A stretch of DNA of 64,000 bases from Margaritispora aquatica (lineage: Eukaryota; Ascomycota; Leotiomycetes; Helotiales; Discinellaceae), in assembly GCA_007644065.1 (NCBI GenBank), contig VJWN01000007.1:2262167-2326166 (forward strand), given 5' to 3'. The notes under the pieces are model-generated. The model was not told where the DNA came from and ran no database searches. It was given only the letters and a program-made list of their open reading frames with translations. The stretch's first letter is position 1. Every line of letters begins with the position of its first letter. Positions 21,845-33,638 of this stretch are shown piece by piece. A program made the position numbers and the translations under genes.

Positions 21845-22011
21845 GGCGCTTTGGCGGAGTGGTTATCGCGCTAGCCTAGAATTGTCTTCTCACGAAACAT
21901 CTAGATTAAGCTAGTTCCTTCGGGAGCAAGAGTTGTAAGTATTGTAATCCACACCACGATCATGCAGTTCAATGTCACTAACAAACTATCTAGCAAATCT
22001 CTTAGGCGTCG
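21845..22011 (+). tRNA. tRNA-Ser(AGA) split by two introns, one of mRNA type in the T loop
   Basis: When two insertions are removed a complete tRNA-Ser remains. Acceptor GGCGCTT (21845-21851) pairs with AGGCGTC (22004-22010) with two G-U pairs, discriminator G (22011). D stem GCGG/TCGC and loop AGTGGTTA are normal. Anticodon stem CTAGC (21871-21875) pairs with GCTAG (21910-21914), loop T33 then AGA (21878-21880). The long variable arm TTCC-TTC-GGGA (21915-21925) is the serine hallmark. T stem AAGAG (21928-21932) pairs with CTCTT (21999-22003). Intron 1 (about 21882-21908, 27 nt) is at the normal 37/38 site. Intron 2 (21935-21993) interrupts the T loop after TT, so that TT plus CAAAT re-forms a standard loop. 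The B box is therefore split in the DNA. Confidence 0.82.
21935..21993 (+). other. Spliceosomal-type intron inside the tRNA T loop
   Basis: A 59-nt insert between T-loop positions 55 and 56. It starts GTAAGT (ideal 5' splice site) and has CACTAAC (21976-21982, ideal branch site). It ends CTAG, 11 nt after the branch motif. Length and signals match the protein-gene introns in this window. It does not form the bulge-helix-bulge expected of tRNA-endonuclease substrates as far as I can see by eye. Confidence 0.75.
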
Positions 22012-22022
22012 TGCATAGTTTA

Positions 22023-22028
22023 TTTTTT
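22023..22028 (+). terminator. Pol III T-run terminator
   Basis: Six T residues begin 12 nt after the discriminator base of tRNA-Ser, the usual position for Pol III termination. Its presence argues that the split tRNA gene is a Pol III unit. Confidence 0.6.
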
Positions 22029-22758
22029 GCCTTTTCGTGCTCTTTGCTCAAGAAAGAGCCGAGCTACCGCCATCTGATATGGATTCGGTATTTTTTGAAA
22101 GGAGGGTACCGAATATGTATAACTAAAGTTCAGCTACTACTAGTATATCTAGGGAGGATACAATCGCATGGGAATTCGAAACTCACGACTTTAGATTTAT
22201 GGTTGCTGATATGCATGGAAAAGAATATGACAAGGAAGTCTTAGAATTAGCTTATGCCTTCTTAGTTTGGCTTAACTTTATCGATTGTTTTGTGGTAAGT
22301 TTCAATCTCGTTCTTTAGATCTTGAATTTTGAGGAATTGTTCTTTTACTTCAAAACTTCAAACAAGAGTTTGCTATTGTAAAGCCTCTCGCATGTTGTCA
22401 TATATAGTCTGAGAAATCTAGTTTGTTCTCCTCAAATCCTCGAAAATTTCAAAATTCTACAGTCTGATGTCGACCTTAAGTTGAGCCTTGGTCAAAGGAA
22501 TTATAGACCTTAAAACTACCCTGTAAGAATATTTTCGCACATTACATACAGTTTCAATTAGTGCACGGAACACTGCATTATTTTAAACACTCACTTATGC
22601 ATTCTACCACTCATTTCATAGTTCAACCACTTCGATCTGCTGATGATCTATGGCGCTAATACATCTGGCTGGTGAGTTCTCTGCCCTAACAGACAAGCAT
22701 ACAAAGTTTGGTAGGCTATGATTCTGTACTTATATACACCAACCATTATCTTTCAGGC
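22029..22758. other. Intergenic, tRNA to aldolase 3' flank
   Basis: No gene recognised. AT-rich, with only short open frames. Confidence 0.45.
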
Positions 22759-24032
22759 TCATCGGCCATAAGGCCCGGTCAATTTCGGCGCCTCACCCTG
22801 CCCCTTAGCTTTATAAACAGCTCCCATAACACTGCTCTGCAATATCAACACATCCGTCGCACAACTCACCATCCCGAACCCCATATCCGCATACCCCTTC
22901 GCCTGCTCCGCACTTGTACAGAAGATGCCCGATTTCTTCCCTGCTTTCTTAGCTGCCTCAAGCACCTTCTTAATGCCTGTTTGCAACTCCTCGCTCATCA
23001 CGCCATTGATGACGGGATGACCAATGTTGTTGCCTAGATCAAATGGGCCTACGAATAGCACATCGATGCCAGGAAGGGCAGCAATGGCATCGACGGCTTC
23101 GAGCGCCTCTCTAGTTTCAATTTGCACAATGGTGAGAATGGACTCGTTGGCTTGCTGGAGGTAGTCTGTTGAGCTGAGAGCTGGTGAGAAGTTGGGATGT
23201 GGGAAAGGAGAGCCGAAGCCTCGCTGGCCGAGCGGTGGGAATTTGGCTGAGAGCACTAGGCGCTTGCAGTCTTCGACCGTGTAGATGAGCGGGACAAGAA
23301 CACCGTGCGCACCGGAGTCAAGAGCACCTGTTTGGTGTTAACCGAGCTTGAGGTAAAGGGAGGGGGGGAAGGACTATAATGGGGAAACTTACGCTTTACC
23401 ATCCAGCCTTGGTTGTCTGGTATGCGGACAATTGGTGATACTCCACAGGCTGCTATCGCTGGTACTGCTTCGTGCATTGCTTTATCTGAGAATTGTGAGA
23501 ATTCTGTGCAATAGAGACATAATCATATGATGTCCGGCTCGCATAGCAGATACTTCACTTTTGCAGGACTGCAAGTGTAACTTGGAGGCAGCACGCTCCA
23601 AGATCAAATGAACGAGCATCCAGATGAGATCTAAAATTCTGCGTTTGTCCGAAGATACCAACTCGAAGTACAGATCTTCGCGATGGTACTAAAGAGATAG
23701 TGCATACCGAAAAGGAGACTCAACTATGGAAATCAAGAAATATAGTAACTCACCATCCATATTTCCATGTTCGCCTATTCCAAGAAGTCAGCATTCATAT
23801 TTAGCCTGACTATAATTCAATTGTATTCTTACTTACAGTCCACCAAAACCCAATCCACCCCGGTTCTCGCCAAAGCTCTTGAAACATTAGCCCCAGGAAG
23901 CATTTGCCTAATCTTGATCAGAACCACTATTCATATCTCATAATGATTGAAAGTCCAAGTATACCAAGCTCCCATACTGGGTCCTTTCTCCAACGCCACC
24001 TTCAAGACATTAGTCTCCTTCATTGAAGCCAT
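22759..24032 (-). CDS. HpcH/HpaI aldolase family protein
   Basis: Five exons in transcript order: 24032..23965, 23907..23837, 23774..23754 (only 21 nt), 23485..23393, 23327..22759; 273 aa. Class II pyruvate-type aldolase of the HpcH/HpaI family, which cleaves 4-hydroxy-2-oxo acids with a divalent metal. Spliced motifs: GAWQMLPGANVSRALARTGV, DWVLVDCEHGNMDDKAMHEAV (catalytic His and nearby acidic residues), PIVRIPDNQGWMVKRALDSG, AHGVLVPLIYT, TIVQIETREAL, and IDVLFVGPFDLGNNIG with the Asp that helps bind metal. Start chosen at MASMKET, where the family begins; an upstream in-frame Met (24161) would add a 43-residue leader, possibly mitochondrial. Physiological substrate unknown. Confidence 0.9.
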
Positions 24033-24792
24033 TATGCGTTGATTGATCTTGGAAGTTGAGAGATCTCTAGTTTGCTTCTTGATAGAGAACAAAACTTGCA
24101 AAGAACGGAGTACAAGTGAGTGTGTAATACCTGAAGATAATTGAAGATTATGAGCTCGCATACTTCAGAGAAAACAACGGACGTTGCAAGTGATGACTGA
24201 AGTCATGATGCTGAATTAGCTTACCCCACACTTTGAAACCCCACTAGGCGAAGAATGGGGGTGAAGTGGGGCAATGAGGCGTTCTTAACTTCGACAAGTA
24301 TTGCTTATTACAGTAAATCATTGACGTACTAAGTTTGCTAAAGGTAGGAAACCATTTCATCCGCTTGTTTCAATGAGAAAGTGAGAATAAGAAATAGCAA
24401 AGTAGAGTTGAAAAAAATCCTGAAGAGAGTATGAAGCATCTTCGATGTGTCTTTTTTCTAATTTCTGACTCCTAAGTGTTTGGTTTCTTGACAACGCACG
24501 TTTATGACTGCCAACTCGTCCAGATGAAGAGTCAGAAAGGACGAAGGGCAATGATAGCCCTGCCTAATCTAAATATATATATATGGGAGAGCAGATACCC
24601 CACTTTAGAGTATATCTCCAATTCTGAGATGGACTCCCATTGAGCATCTAGGCGTATCTTATGCTCCGGAGCACTTTGCTGAATGTGTGTACCTCCTCTG
24701 ATGCACAGACTGCGGATACTTTTCCAAGTCCTTATCCACCTGTGCAAATGCCCTTGTAATCTCTTATCCTCTCGAATGGTCCCAACATTTGA
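24033..24792. other. Intergenic, aldolase promoter and BCKDH E2 3' flank
   Basis: Contains the 5' flank of the aldolase gene and the 3' flank of the next gene. A TA repeat lies near 24572-24586. No gene recognised. Confidence 0.45.
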
Positions 24793-26220
24793 TCAGCGGA
24801 GGTGCATAACCATAGAATCTGGATCTTCGACAAATCCTCGGACAACCTCAGCTGCCCGTGCCATGGTAGCACCATCGATGACTCTGTGGTCAGCACTCCA
24901 GCTGAAGTTGCACACTTGTTTCCTGACAATCTCACCGTTCTCGCCAAAAGCAGGAATGGTCTTCATCTTGCCAATTCCTAGAATAGCCACTTCCTTTTCA
25001 ACAATGACTGGCGAGACATAGGTACCACCGATGCTTCCGATGTTTGAGACTGTAATGGTGCCACCACTCAGATCCTGGCTGCTGAGCTTACCTAAGGAAG
25101 CTAAAGACTGTAGACGATTAAGTTCGGCGGCTATTGCTAGAACATTCATACTGGACACATTCTTGATAACCGGGACAATGAGCCCATTGGGGGTGTCCAT
25201 GGCGACACCAATGTTGTGCTGACTTCTCATGATAAGAACTGGCTTTGACGAGGAGGAATCGATGCCAACCTTAGCGTTCAATGTGGGGCATTGGTGAAGT
25301 GACATAGAGACGGCTTTTATAATAAATGGAAGGAAAGACAATTTGCTGACGTCGCTGACAGCTCTTTTTGAGAGATTATTATTGAGTCTGATTCGTAGTT
25401 CAGCTAGCCCAGTGAAATCGATTTCGTCTGCATAAAGAAAGTGAGGTATTGACAAAGACTTGGCCATGGTCTTGAACATTTGATGCTGGGTATTGGATAA
25501 TGGTTGGACAGTTTCCTCTTGAGATCCAGTCGAATTTGCTGATAGAGACTTCGTTGAAGTCTCACAAGTAACAGGCGATGTATCGCGAGCTTTTGCAAAT
25601 TGATAGACATCTTCTTTCAAGACACGACCATCTCTCCCTGAGCCATCCACATCCTCAATATTGACGTTCAACTCCTTTGTTAAATGCCTTACGGCTGGCG
25701 TAGCCAGAGTTGTATGCTTGCCCTTTGGCTTCAAGGATTCCTCGGATTTTGGTGGGGATTCCGAAGCAGAGGACCCTGGTGGTGGGGTAGATGGTGGGGT
25801 GCCTTTGGTCCTTTCTTGGGTTTCTTCTCCAGCTCCAGGTTCCGTCAAAGCAGCCATATCTTCGTCCTTGATTTCTCCTTGTATATCAATATCGACTAAA
25901 GGCTTTCCAACCTTTGCCATTTCCCCAGCATCATAATGAAGCCTCTTGATCACACCAGCAAACCTGCTAGTGATCTCCACAGATGCCTTGTCGCTCTGTA
26001 CTTCACATAACTTATCCCATTCTTCCACCCTTGCCTCTGGTTCAACGAACCATTGAATAATCTCGCACTCTCGAATCCCCTCTCCAATATCTGCAAGTAA
26101 GAAAGGCTTTATGGCACAGAGTCTTGTCGATGTATGAAACTGAGAGAAGTGACCTGGAAGATTAAGCTTATTGTAGGCACGGAGTTGCCGTAAAGACTGA
26201 AGAGGAAATCGAAAATGCAT
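24793..26220 (-). CDS. Branched-chain 2-oxoacid dehydrogenase E2 (dihydrolipoyl transacylase)
   Basis: Single exon, 475 aa. Core acyltransferase of the mitochondrial complex that oxidises the keto acids of Leu, Ile and Val. Presequence to about residue 35, then a lipoyl domain (about 38-115) with the lipoyl-lysine motif EVQSDKASVEI. A Pro/Ser-rich linker leads to a peripheral subunit-binding domain (about 168-205, TPAVRHLTKELNVNIEDVDG with GRDGRVLKEDV). The catalytic domain starts near 240 and ends with the active-site motif SADHRVIDGATMARA. The SVSNIGSIGGTYVSP-type stretch (seen as TVSNIGSIGGTYVSPVI) is also characteristic. Divergent from ATP10. Confidence 0.95.
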   Translation of the reverse strand: MHFRFPLQSLRQLRAYNKLNLPGHFSQFHTSTRLCAIKPFLLADIGEGIRECEIIQWFVEPEARVEEWDKLCEVQSDKASVEITSRFAGVIKRLHYDAGEMAKVGKPLVDIDIQGEIKDEDMAALTEPGAGEETQERTKGTPPSTPPPGSSASESPPKSEESLKPKGKHTTLATPAVRHLTKELNVNIEDVDGSGRDGRVLKEDVYQFAKARDTSPVTCETSTKSLSANSTGSQEETVQPLSNTQHQMFKTMAKSLSIPHFLYADEIDFTGLAELRIRLNNNLSKRAVSDVSKLSFLPFIIKAVSMSLHQCPTLNAKVGIDSSSSKPVLIMRSQHNIGVAMDTPNGLIVPVIKNVSSMNVLAIAAELNRLQSLASLGKLSSQDLSGGTITVSNIGSIGGTYVSPVIVEKEVAILGIGKMKTIPAFGENGEIVRKQVCNFSWSADHRVIDGATMARAAEVVRGFVEDPDSMVMHLR

Positions 26221-26430
26221 CTTTAATTCGTAATCTATAGATTTGTCTCTTCACGAGAGCAAAGAATTGAGTCTCCTACATTTTAAATGGGGGAGGAATG
26301 GAATGGGAGGACGTTTGAAGTGAACCAGAATCCGGGGTCGAGACATCTGGAGAGCCGCTTGTAACCGGCGCAAAGGTTATCTTAGCCTCATCAGGGGTAA
26401 GTCACTAGCGTACCTCGGCCTTGCTCCCGA
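26221..26430. promoter_or_regulatory. Divergent promoter, BCKDH E2 / ATP10
   Basis: Two genes for mitochondrial proteins start back to back about 210 bp apart. No specific element recognised. Confidence 0.45.
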
Positions 26431-27615
26431 ATGAACTTTTTAGAACGTGTGACGGTTATGGATCATTCGCTGGGCATCATGATATTGTCACGGAGAACTT
26501 TACGACCTTCCAACCTCAGACTTGACTCTGCGTCATGCCTGGCCTGCCAATGGCGGACTTTCAGTGTCTCGTACCAGCGCCTAGCTGAGAAAAATGCCAC
26601 GGCAATAGACAAACCACAGGGAACACTAGAATCTACAAGCCAAGTTGCAACAAAACCAATCCAACCTCCTCAAGTTCCATCTCCACTTGAGGATGCCCCT
26701 AGGTCATATGGCAAAGCGGTTGATGAGTTCACACCCAAACCACTCAGCCGGCCAATTGGTCTTCCTAAACCTCCTATACCTGGAGATAATGCCGGTATTG
26801 ATACCAGGTCATGGAAGCAGAGAAGGGAGGACTTCGTGAATTACGACAAACATTTGATTAGGCGAAAAGAACTGTATGAATACCAAATCTAAGAAAAGAC
26901 TCACCTGCTGATTGCAAATAGAACCCAGAAGATATCGACGCCTTATTTTCGAGAATGGAGCAATATGCGAATGCACAAAGGAAAGTCTTTCCTGGCACCC
27001 CCAGGGATCTTTAAGGCCGAGAAATCGCTCTTCTTTCCCAACTTTCAAGGACAGACTCTGGTAAAGGATAAGAAGCCCAAGGATACAACTCTAGTATTGG
27101 ACGATAAGATATCTGTTGTCTGCGTCTTCAGTAGTACATGGGCAGAGAACCAGGTAGCGACATTTGTGTCAGCAAAAGCCAATCCAGCACTAGAGGAAGT
27201 GGTGAAAGGAAACCCAGACCTCGCGCAGATTGTTCATATCAATGTGGAGGAGAACAGCTTTAAGGCATTGCTCATCAGGTTTTTTATGTACCGCCTGAGG
27301 AAGAAGTTCGGTCCACAGAATTGGGGCAAGTACTTCTTGATCCGCAGAGGCATTACCGGCGAGATCAGGGATGCGGTGGGATTACTGAATAGCAAGGTCG
27401 GCTACATATATGTGCTTGATGGAGATTGTAGGATCAGATGGGCTGGAAGTGGTGTTGCGGAAGGTGATGAAAAAGAGGGTCTAGTTAAAGCCACCAAACG
27501 ACTGATTGAGGAAGCGAACGCGAAACGGATGGCAAAACTCAGGATACCACTTCCGCCCGTGGTTCAGAATAAGAAACCCGCGAAGAACCATGAAAGTGCT
27601 GCACCAGCAGCATGA
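26431..27615 (+). CDS. ATP10: ATP10, mitochondrial F1F0-ATPase assembly factor
   Basis: Two exons, 26431..26873 and 26922..27615, with a 48-nt GT-AG intron splitting a Leu codon; 378 aa. Atp10 is an inner-membrane chaperone for subunit 6 and its assembly with the subunit 9 ring. The N-terminus is a basic presequence. The conserved core reads [74 protein letters not shown] and [19 protein letters not shown]. This is a thioredoxin-like fold typical of the family. The first ATG is used; Met at 26458 is a possible shorter start. Confidence 0.9.
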
Positions 27616-27711
27616 TATTCATCGGATATATCCATAATTGTACAACAACCATTGGCTTGCCGGCCAGAGAACGCCCGCTTTCCATGCGACTGTAAAGTGT
27701 GTAATATACCC

Positions 27712-28489
27712 TCACATAAAGTACAATAAAGCAAGAAAACAGAGAGCAATGAAGCTTCCCATAATAATCCCATCTCTCCTCTTCTTCGCCGATATCCTTC
27801 CAATCAAACTGTTCAATCCTGGTACTTGTGCCGCAGCCCCAGTGATCCTCCGATTGATGCTCATGAGGGTCTCCCTCTGCATTCCAAAGCTCTCGTTGAC
27901 GGCATAAGCTTGACTTAGAACGCTGTCGGCCATGTTGTGACTGTTGTCTATTCTGCCTCTTTCGTCTAGCATATAGTCTGCTTCTGCGGCCTCTGGATTA
28001 CTGGAGTGGTATGCGTCGATATCACTGCGTACATTGGACAACAGGTTTGCCCTGTTCCGTGCATCCTGTATTTGGGACCTTAGCCGGGTAAGCTCGCGTC
28101 GGTGCTCGATTAGAATTTCCCGATGCCGTGAGAGGTTGTTTTGCTTCAGCGCCGATGCTGTGAGTGTAGCTTCTGAGTCGAGGAGGCGGGAGAGTTGGGC
28201 TATGAGTGTTTCGCGCTGCAATATGTTAGGTTTGGCTGGGCATTCCAAGTTTGATGGGCTACCTTTTCAAGGATATCTTGTAGTTTGGCCTCAGTTTGCC
28301 TCTCATCATCGGTAGGTTTAGGTGGTATATTGGATACTGCTCCGTATTGCGAATATGTATGGAATAGTGTCTCTGTCTATCACGAGGTCAGTAACAGGTA
28401 ATCTGCCGGCAATACAAACATGGTACCTGAGTTTCTAAAGATCTCGCCTGCTGCCTCAGTTGGGCCCATCCAGTTCCAGTTGAAGACAT
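27712..28489 (-). CDS. GOS1: GOS1, Golgi Qb-SNARE
   Basis: Three exons: 28489..28427, 28376..28263, 28215..27712; 226 aa. v-SNARE-type protein for intra-Golgi and endosome-to-Golgi fusion. The N-terminus has SSTGTGWAQLRQQARSLETQ and TETLFHTYSQYG, as in GOS28/Gos1. A coiled-coil Habc region follows. The SNARE motif includes RGRIDNSHNMADSVLSQAYA and QRETLMSINRRI with the central Gln. The protein ends with a tail anchor GIIMGSFIALCFLALLYFM. All splice junctions are in frame. Confidence 0.95.
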
Positions 28490-28787
28490 GTTGTGGTATT
28501 AATTAGTTGAAAGAGTACCTTACTGCTATTTGGCACATTGAATTTCGCCGCCTCGTCACCTCACCTCAGTCGAGAGCCAAGCCTCCGTGCCGAGCGCAGC
28601 CGCGGAATCCTTGAGGAATCAGGTGATGCGACCCACCTTTAAATTTATTGGCCAATCGTACCAAAGCATCCTTAGCGATCCTCCCACGCAGCAGCATTTC
28701 CCCAAAACTTCTCGAAGATAATCTCGATTTGCGCAATTCCACGACGACGACCTCTCCCCAATCGACAACTAACGACCAACCATCAAC
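28490..28787. promoter_or_regulatory. Divergent promoter, GOS1 / RPL35
   Basis: 298 bp between divergent start codons. The segment just before the RPL35 ATG is pyrimidine-rich on one strand, as is common for fungal ribosomal protein promoters. No defined box assigned. Confidence 0.4.
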
Positions 28788-29482
28788 ATGGTAAGGACGA
28801 CCTCTGCTAGATCATAATGCGGCAATTGGGAGGAATATAGCAGGAATGAAGGCTAATTTGGCATGCGACAGTCGTCCGGAAAAGTCAAGACTGGCCAGCT
28901 TTGGTCCAAGAGCAAGGCAGATCTTGCATCGCAGCTCACATCTTTGAAGACTGAGTTGGGTCAACTGCGCACACAGAAGATTGCTGGAGGATCAGCATCT
29001 AAGCTCACCAAGATGTGCGTTTGACACCCATTTCCCCCAAGCCTGCAGGTTGCAGCACCTATACATCCAACACGAGACGACTCGAGCACTGCAGATAGAG
29101 AGGAATGGAAAGCTAATGGGATATTTTCTGCAGCCACGATATCCGCAAGTCCATCGCAAAGGTTCTCACAGTCATCAACGCCAACCAACGCTCGCAACTC
29201 CGCCTCTTCTACAAGAACAAGAAGTACCTACCTCTCGATCTCCGCCCAAAGCAGACACGCGCTATCCGCAGACGTCTTAGCAAGTCCGAGAGTGCGATGA
29301 CCTTGGAGAAGACAAAGAAGCGTGCAATTCATTTCCCTCAGCGAAAATACGCCATTAAGGTACGTTCTACCTTGCCCCACTATCTAGAATCGACATGCCG
29401 GACTTGAAGCGAGCAAGATGGAGATAGGGCAGTGTTGGCTATCCATGGAACAGTACTGACACATATACAGGCAGAGGCTTGA
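28788..29482 (+). CDS. RPL35: Ribosomal protein L35 (uL29)
   Basis: Four exons: 28788..28790 (only the ATG), 28872..29014, 29134..29359, 29471..29482 (12 nt); 127 aa, the usual length. Large-subunit protein next to the peptide exit tunnel. Spliced protein contains [76 protein letters not shown] and a tail [17 protein letters not shown]. The ATG-only first exon and tiny last exon are supported by GT-AG sites and by exact matching of the family C-terminus. Confidence 0.95.
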
Positions 29483-31340
29483 GCGCTAGATTCCGGACAA
29501 TGAATTTGATTTCTGGCAGCATGGGCATGGGATTCTTTGCAGACGGCTTCTGGGTTTTTATCTGAGGGGTTGTTTCACGGTGTATCAATCGAAAATAGCA
29601 TGGCTGGCATGGAAGCCAACCCCCAACCAATCACGAAATGAGCAAAGAAGAAGTCCAATCTGGTGCAGGTGATTTGGCTTGTGTTTGCTGTGTGGTCAAG
29701 ATATGTGAAGTCGTCGATTAGCCAGGATAACAATAACCCCATTTTGGAGCCGCATTTGGGTACGAATTTTTCGAGCCTTAACACGACAATACAGTTCAGC
29801 ACTTGCAATTGGAGGTTTAGTAGGATTGGACGATCTTCGTTTTCTTGTCAAACAGAAGCCAATTTCAAAGCATCTGTATTGCTTACACCTCGAAGAATTT
29901 CAACCCTGGAAAAGCTTTTCGCAGAACAACACCTCAGCCCCGCTCGTGTATCATTTCTTCTCAAAGTCTGAGCTTTGTCTTCACGTTATCACCCAAACCA
30001 AATGCCTTTTCCACCTATGGACACTGAAAAGACAGATGCAAGGCGTCCCTCTTCAAGTTGCAAAACTACCTATTTTCCCGAAGTTCTTGCACGTCATTTT
30101 TCCATGTCAATTTTTTTCCCACCGATTGCATCACAAATCCTCACTTCGCTTCACTCCAAATCACATCACTTATCCATTTCTTGTTACTACTCTACCGGAC
30201 TAATTCACTATCACCGACACTCATTCACTCATTCATTCACTGATCAACACCATCTAATCTAACAAACCAACACCTCTCTTTATGAGTATCCAACCAGGCG
30301 AATGTCAAATATCACCAACCATGAAACACGACCAGAGAACCTAGGTAGCTACCCACTGTTAAAACCCTTCCCTTCAAACTACCTTAGTTAAAACGACCGC
30401 CCTTTCTTGCCTCTGATTCCTACGCCATGCTATGCCCCCTAAACGACTTACTTAACTCACATTGCACCTACTACAAATATGTCAAAGACAAGCAGACAAA
30501 GCCAGAATCAAGTAAAATCAAACCCGTCCAAAAAGCCCCACCCACACCAACACCCCATTTCATTCATCCGTTCATTCATTCATTCTCTGTCCTCCTTAAT
30601 TAACCACCAACACCACAGATCCTAAATCCCAAATCCCAAACCTCAACACTTAAACCTCTCTCTATAGCTCCTCATTTCCATATCTAATATCCATATCCAT
30701 ATCAATATCCCTCAAACTCAAACTCAGGATCGACGAAACAAGACGAAACAAGATCGCGAGGTTTACATACCTGAATCCCTACCTACCTATCTAAACAGGG
30801 AAATAGATAGCTTAATGAATTAACTCTCAATCAATCACCCAGTCATCAAAAGACAGATCCATACATAGTTCCGCCTCAAGGTATCGCAAAGCAAAACATA
30901 CCTCCCTACACGTAGATTCCTTTCCCCCTCTTTTCCCCTTTTTCTGTTCCTTTCGTTTCTTTTCTTTCACAAGCCAATGTGAAATTTCGAGTGAAGGAAT
31001 CCAAGTGGACATTTCATCTTCTTTCGATATTAGGTATCAACATACAGAGATGTTTGTTGAGTATCGAAGCATGCTCTGTTGCTCATGGTTGATTTCTCTC
31101 AGAGCCTTTTTTCGTTCGAGGCTGTTTTTCGAGGCAGTATGGCAGAAATGGAAATCTGACGTACCATCGTGTAGTTGAGCTAAGGATATAAACTTATTTT
31201 CATCCAGATTGATGACCCTTCTTTCTTATGTAGGGTATATCTATTATAAACTCCCACATTTCATTACTTTTATTCCTCATAACATGATCCTATCAACCTT
31301 TCCTCATCTCCAAACCGATCTCTTTTGCACTTCATCAAAT
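29483..31340. other. Long convergent intergenic region
   Basis: Nearly 1.9 kb between the 3' ends of RPL35 and the zinc-finger gene. The stretch 29960-30720 is strikingly C/T/A-rich on the plus strand with few G, and holds CATT tetramer runs near 30225-30240 and 30565-30585. Open frames inside are biased-composition artefacts. A long 3' UTR or noncoding RNA is possible but not shown. Confidence 0.45.

Positions 31341-33638
<2,298 letters not shown>

Noticed and set aside
21845..21934. First reading of the serine tRNA as a 3'-truncated pseudogene
   Set aside because: The missing T-loop half, T stem, acceptor strand and discriminator are all found at 21994-22011, right after a GTAAGT...TAG insert.
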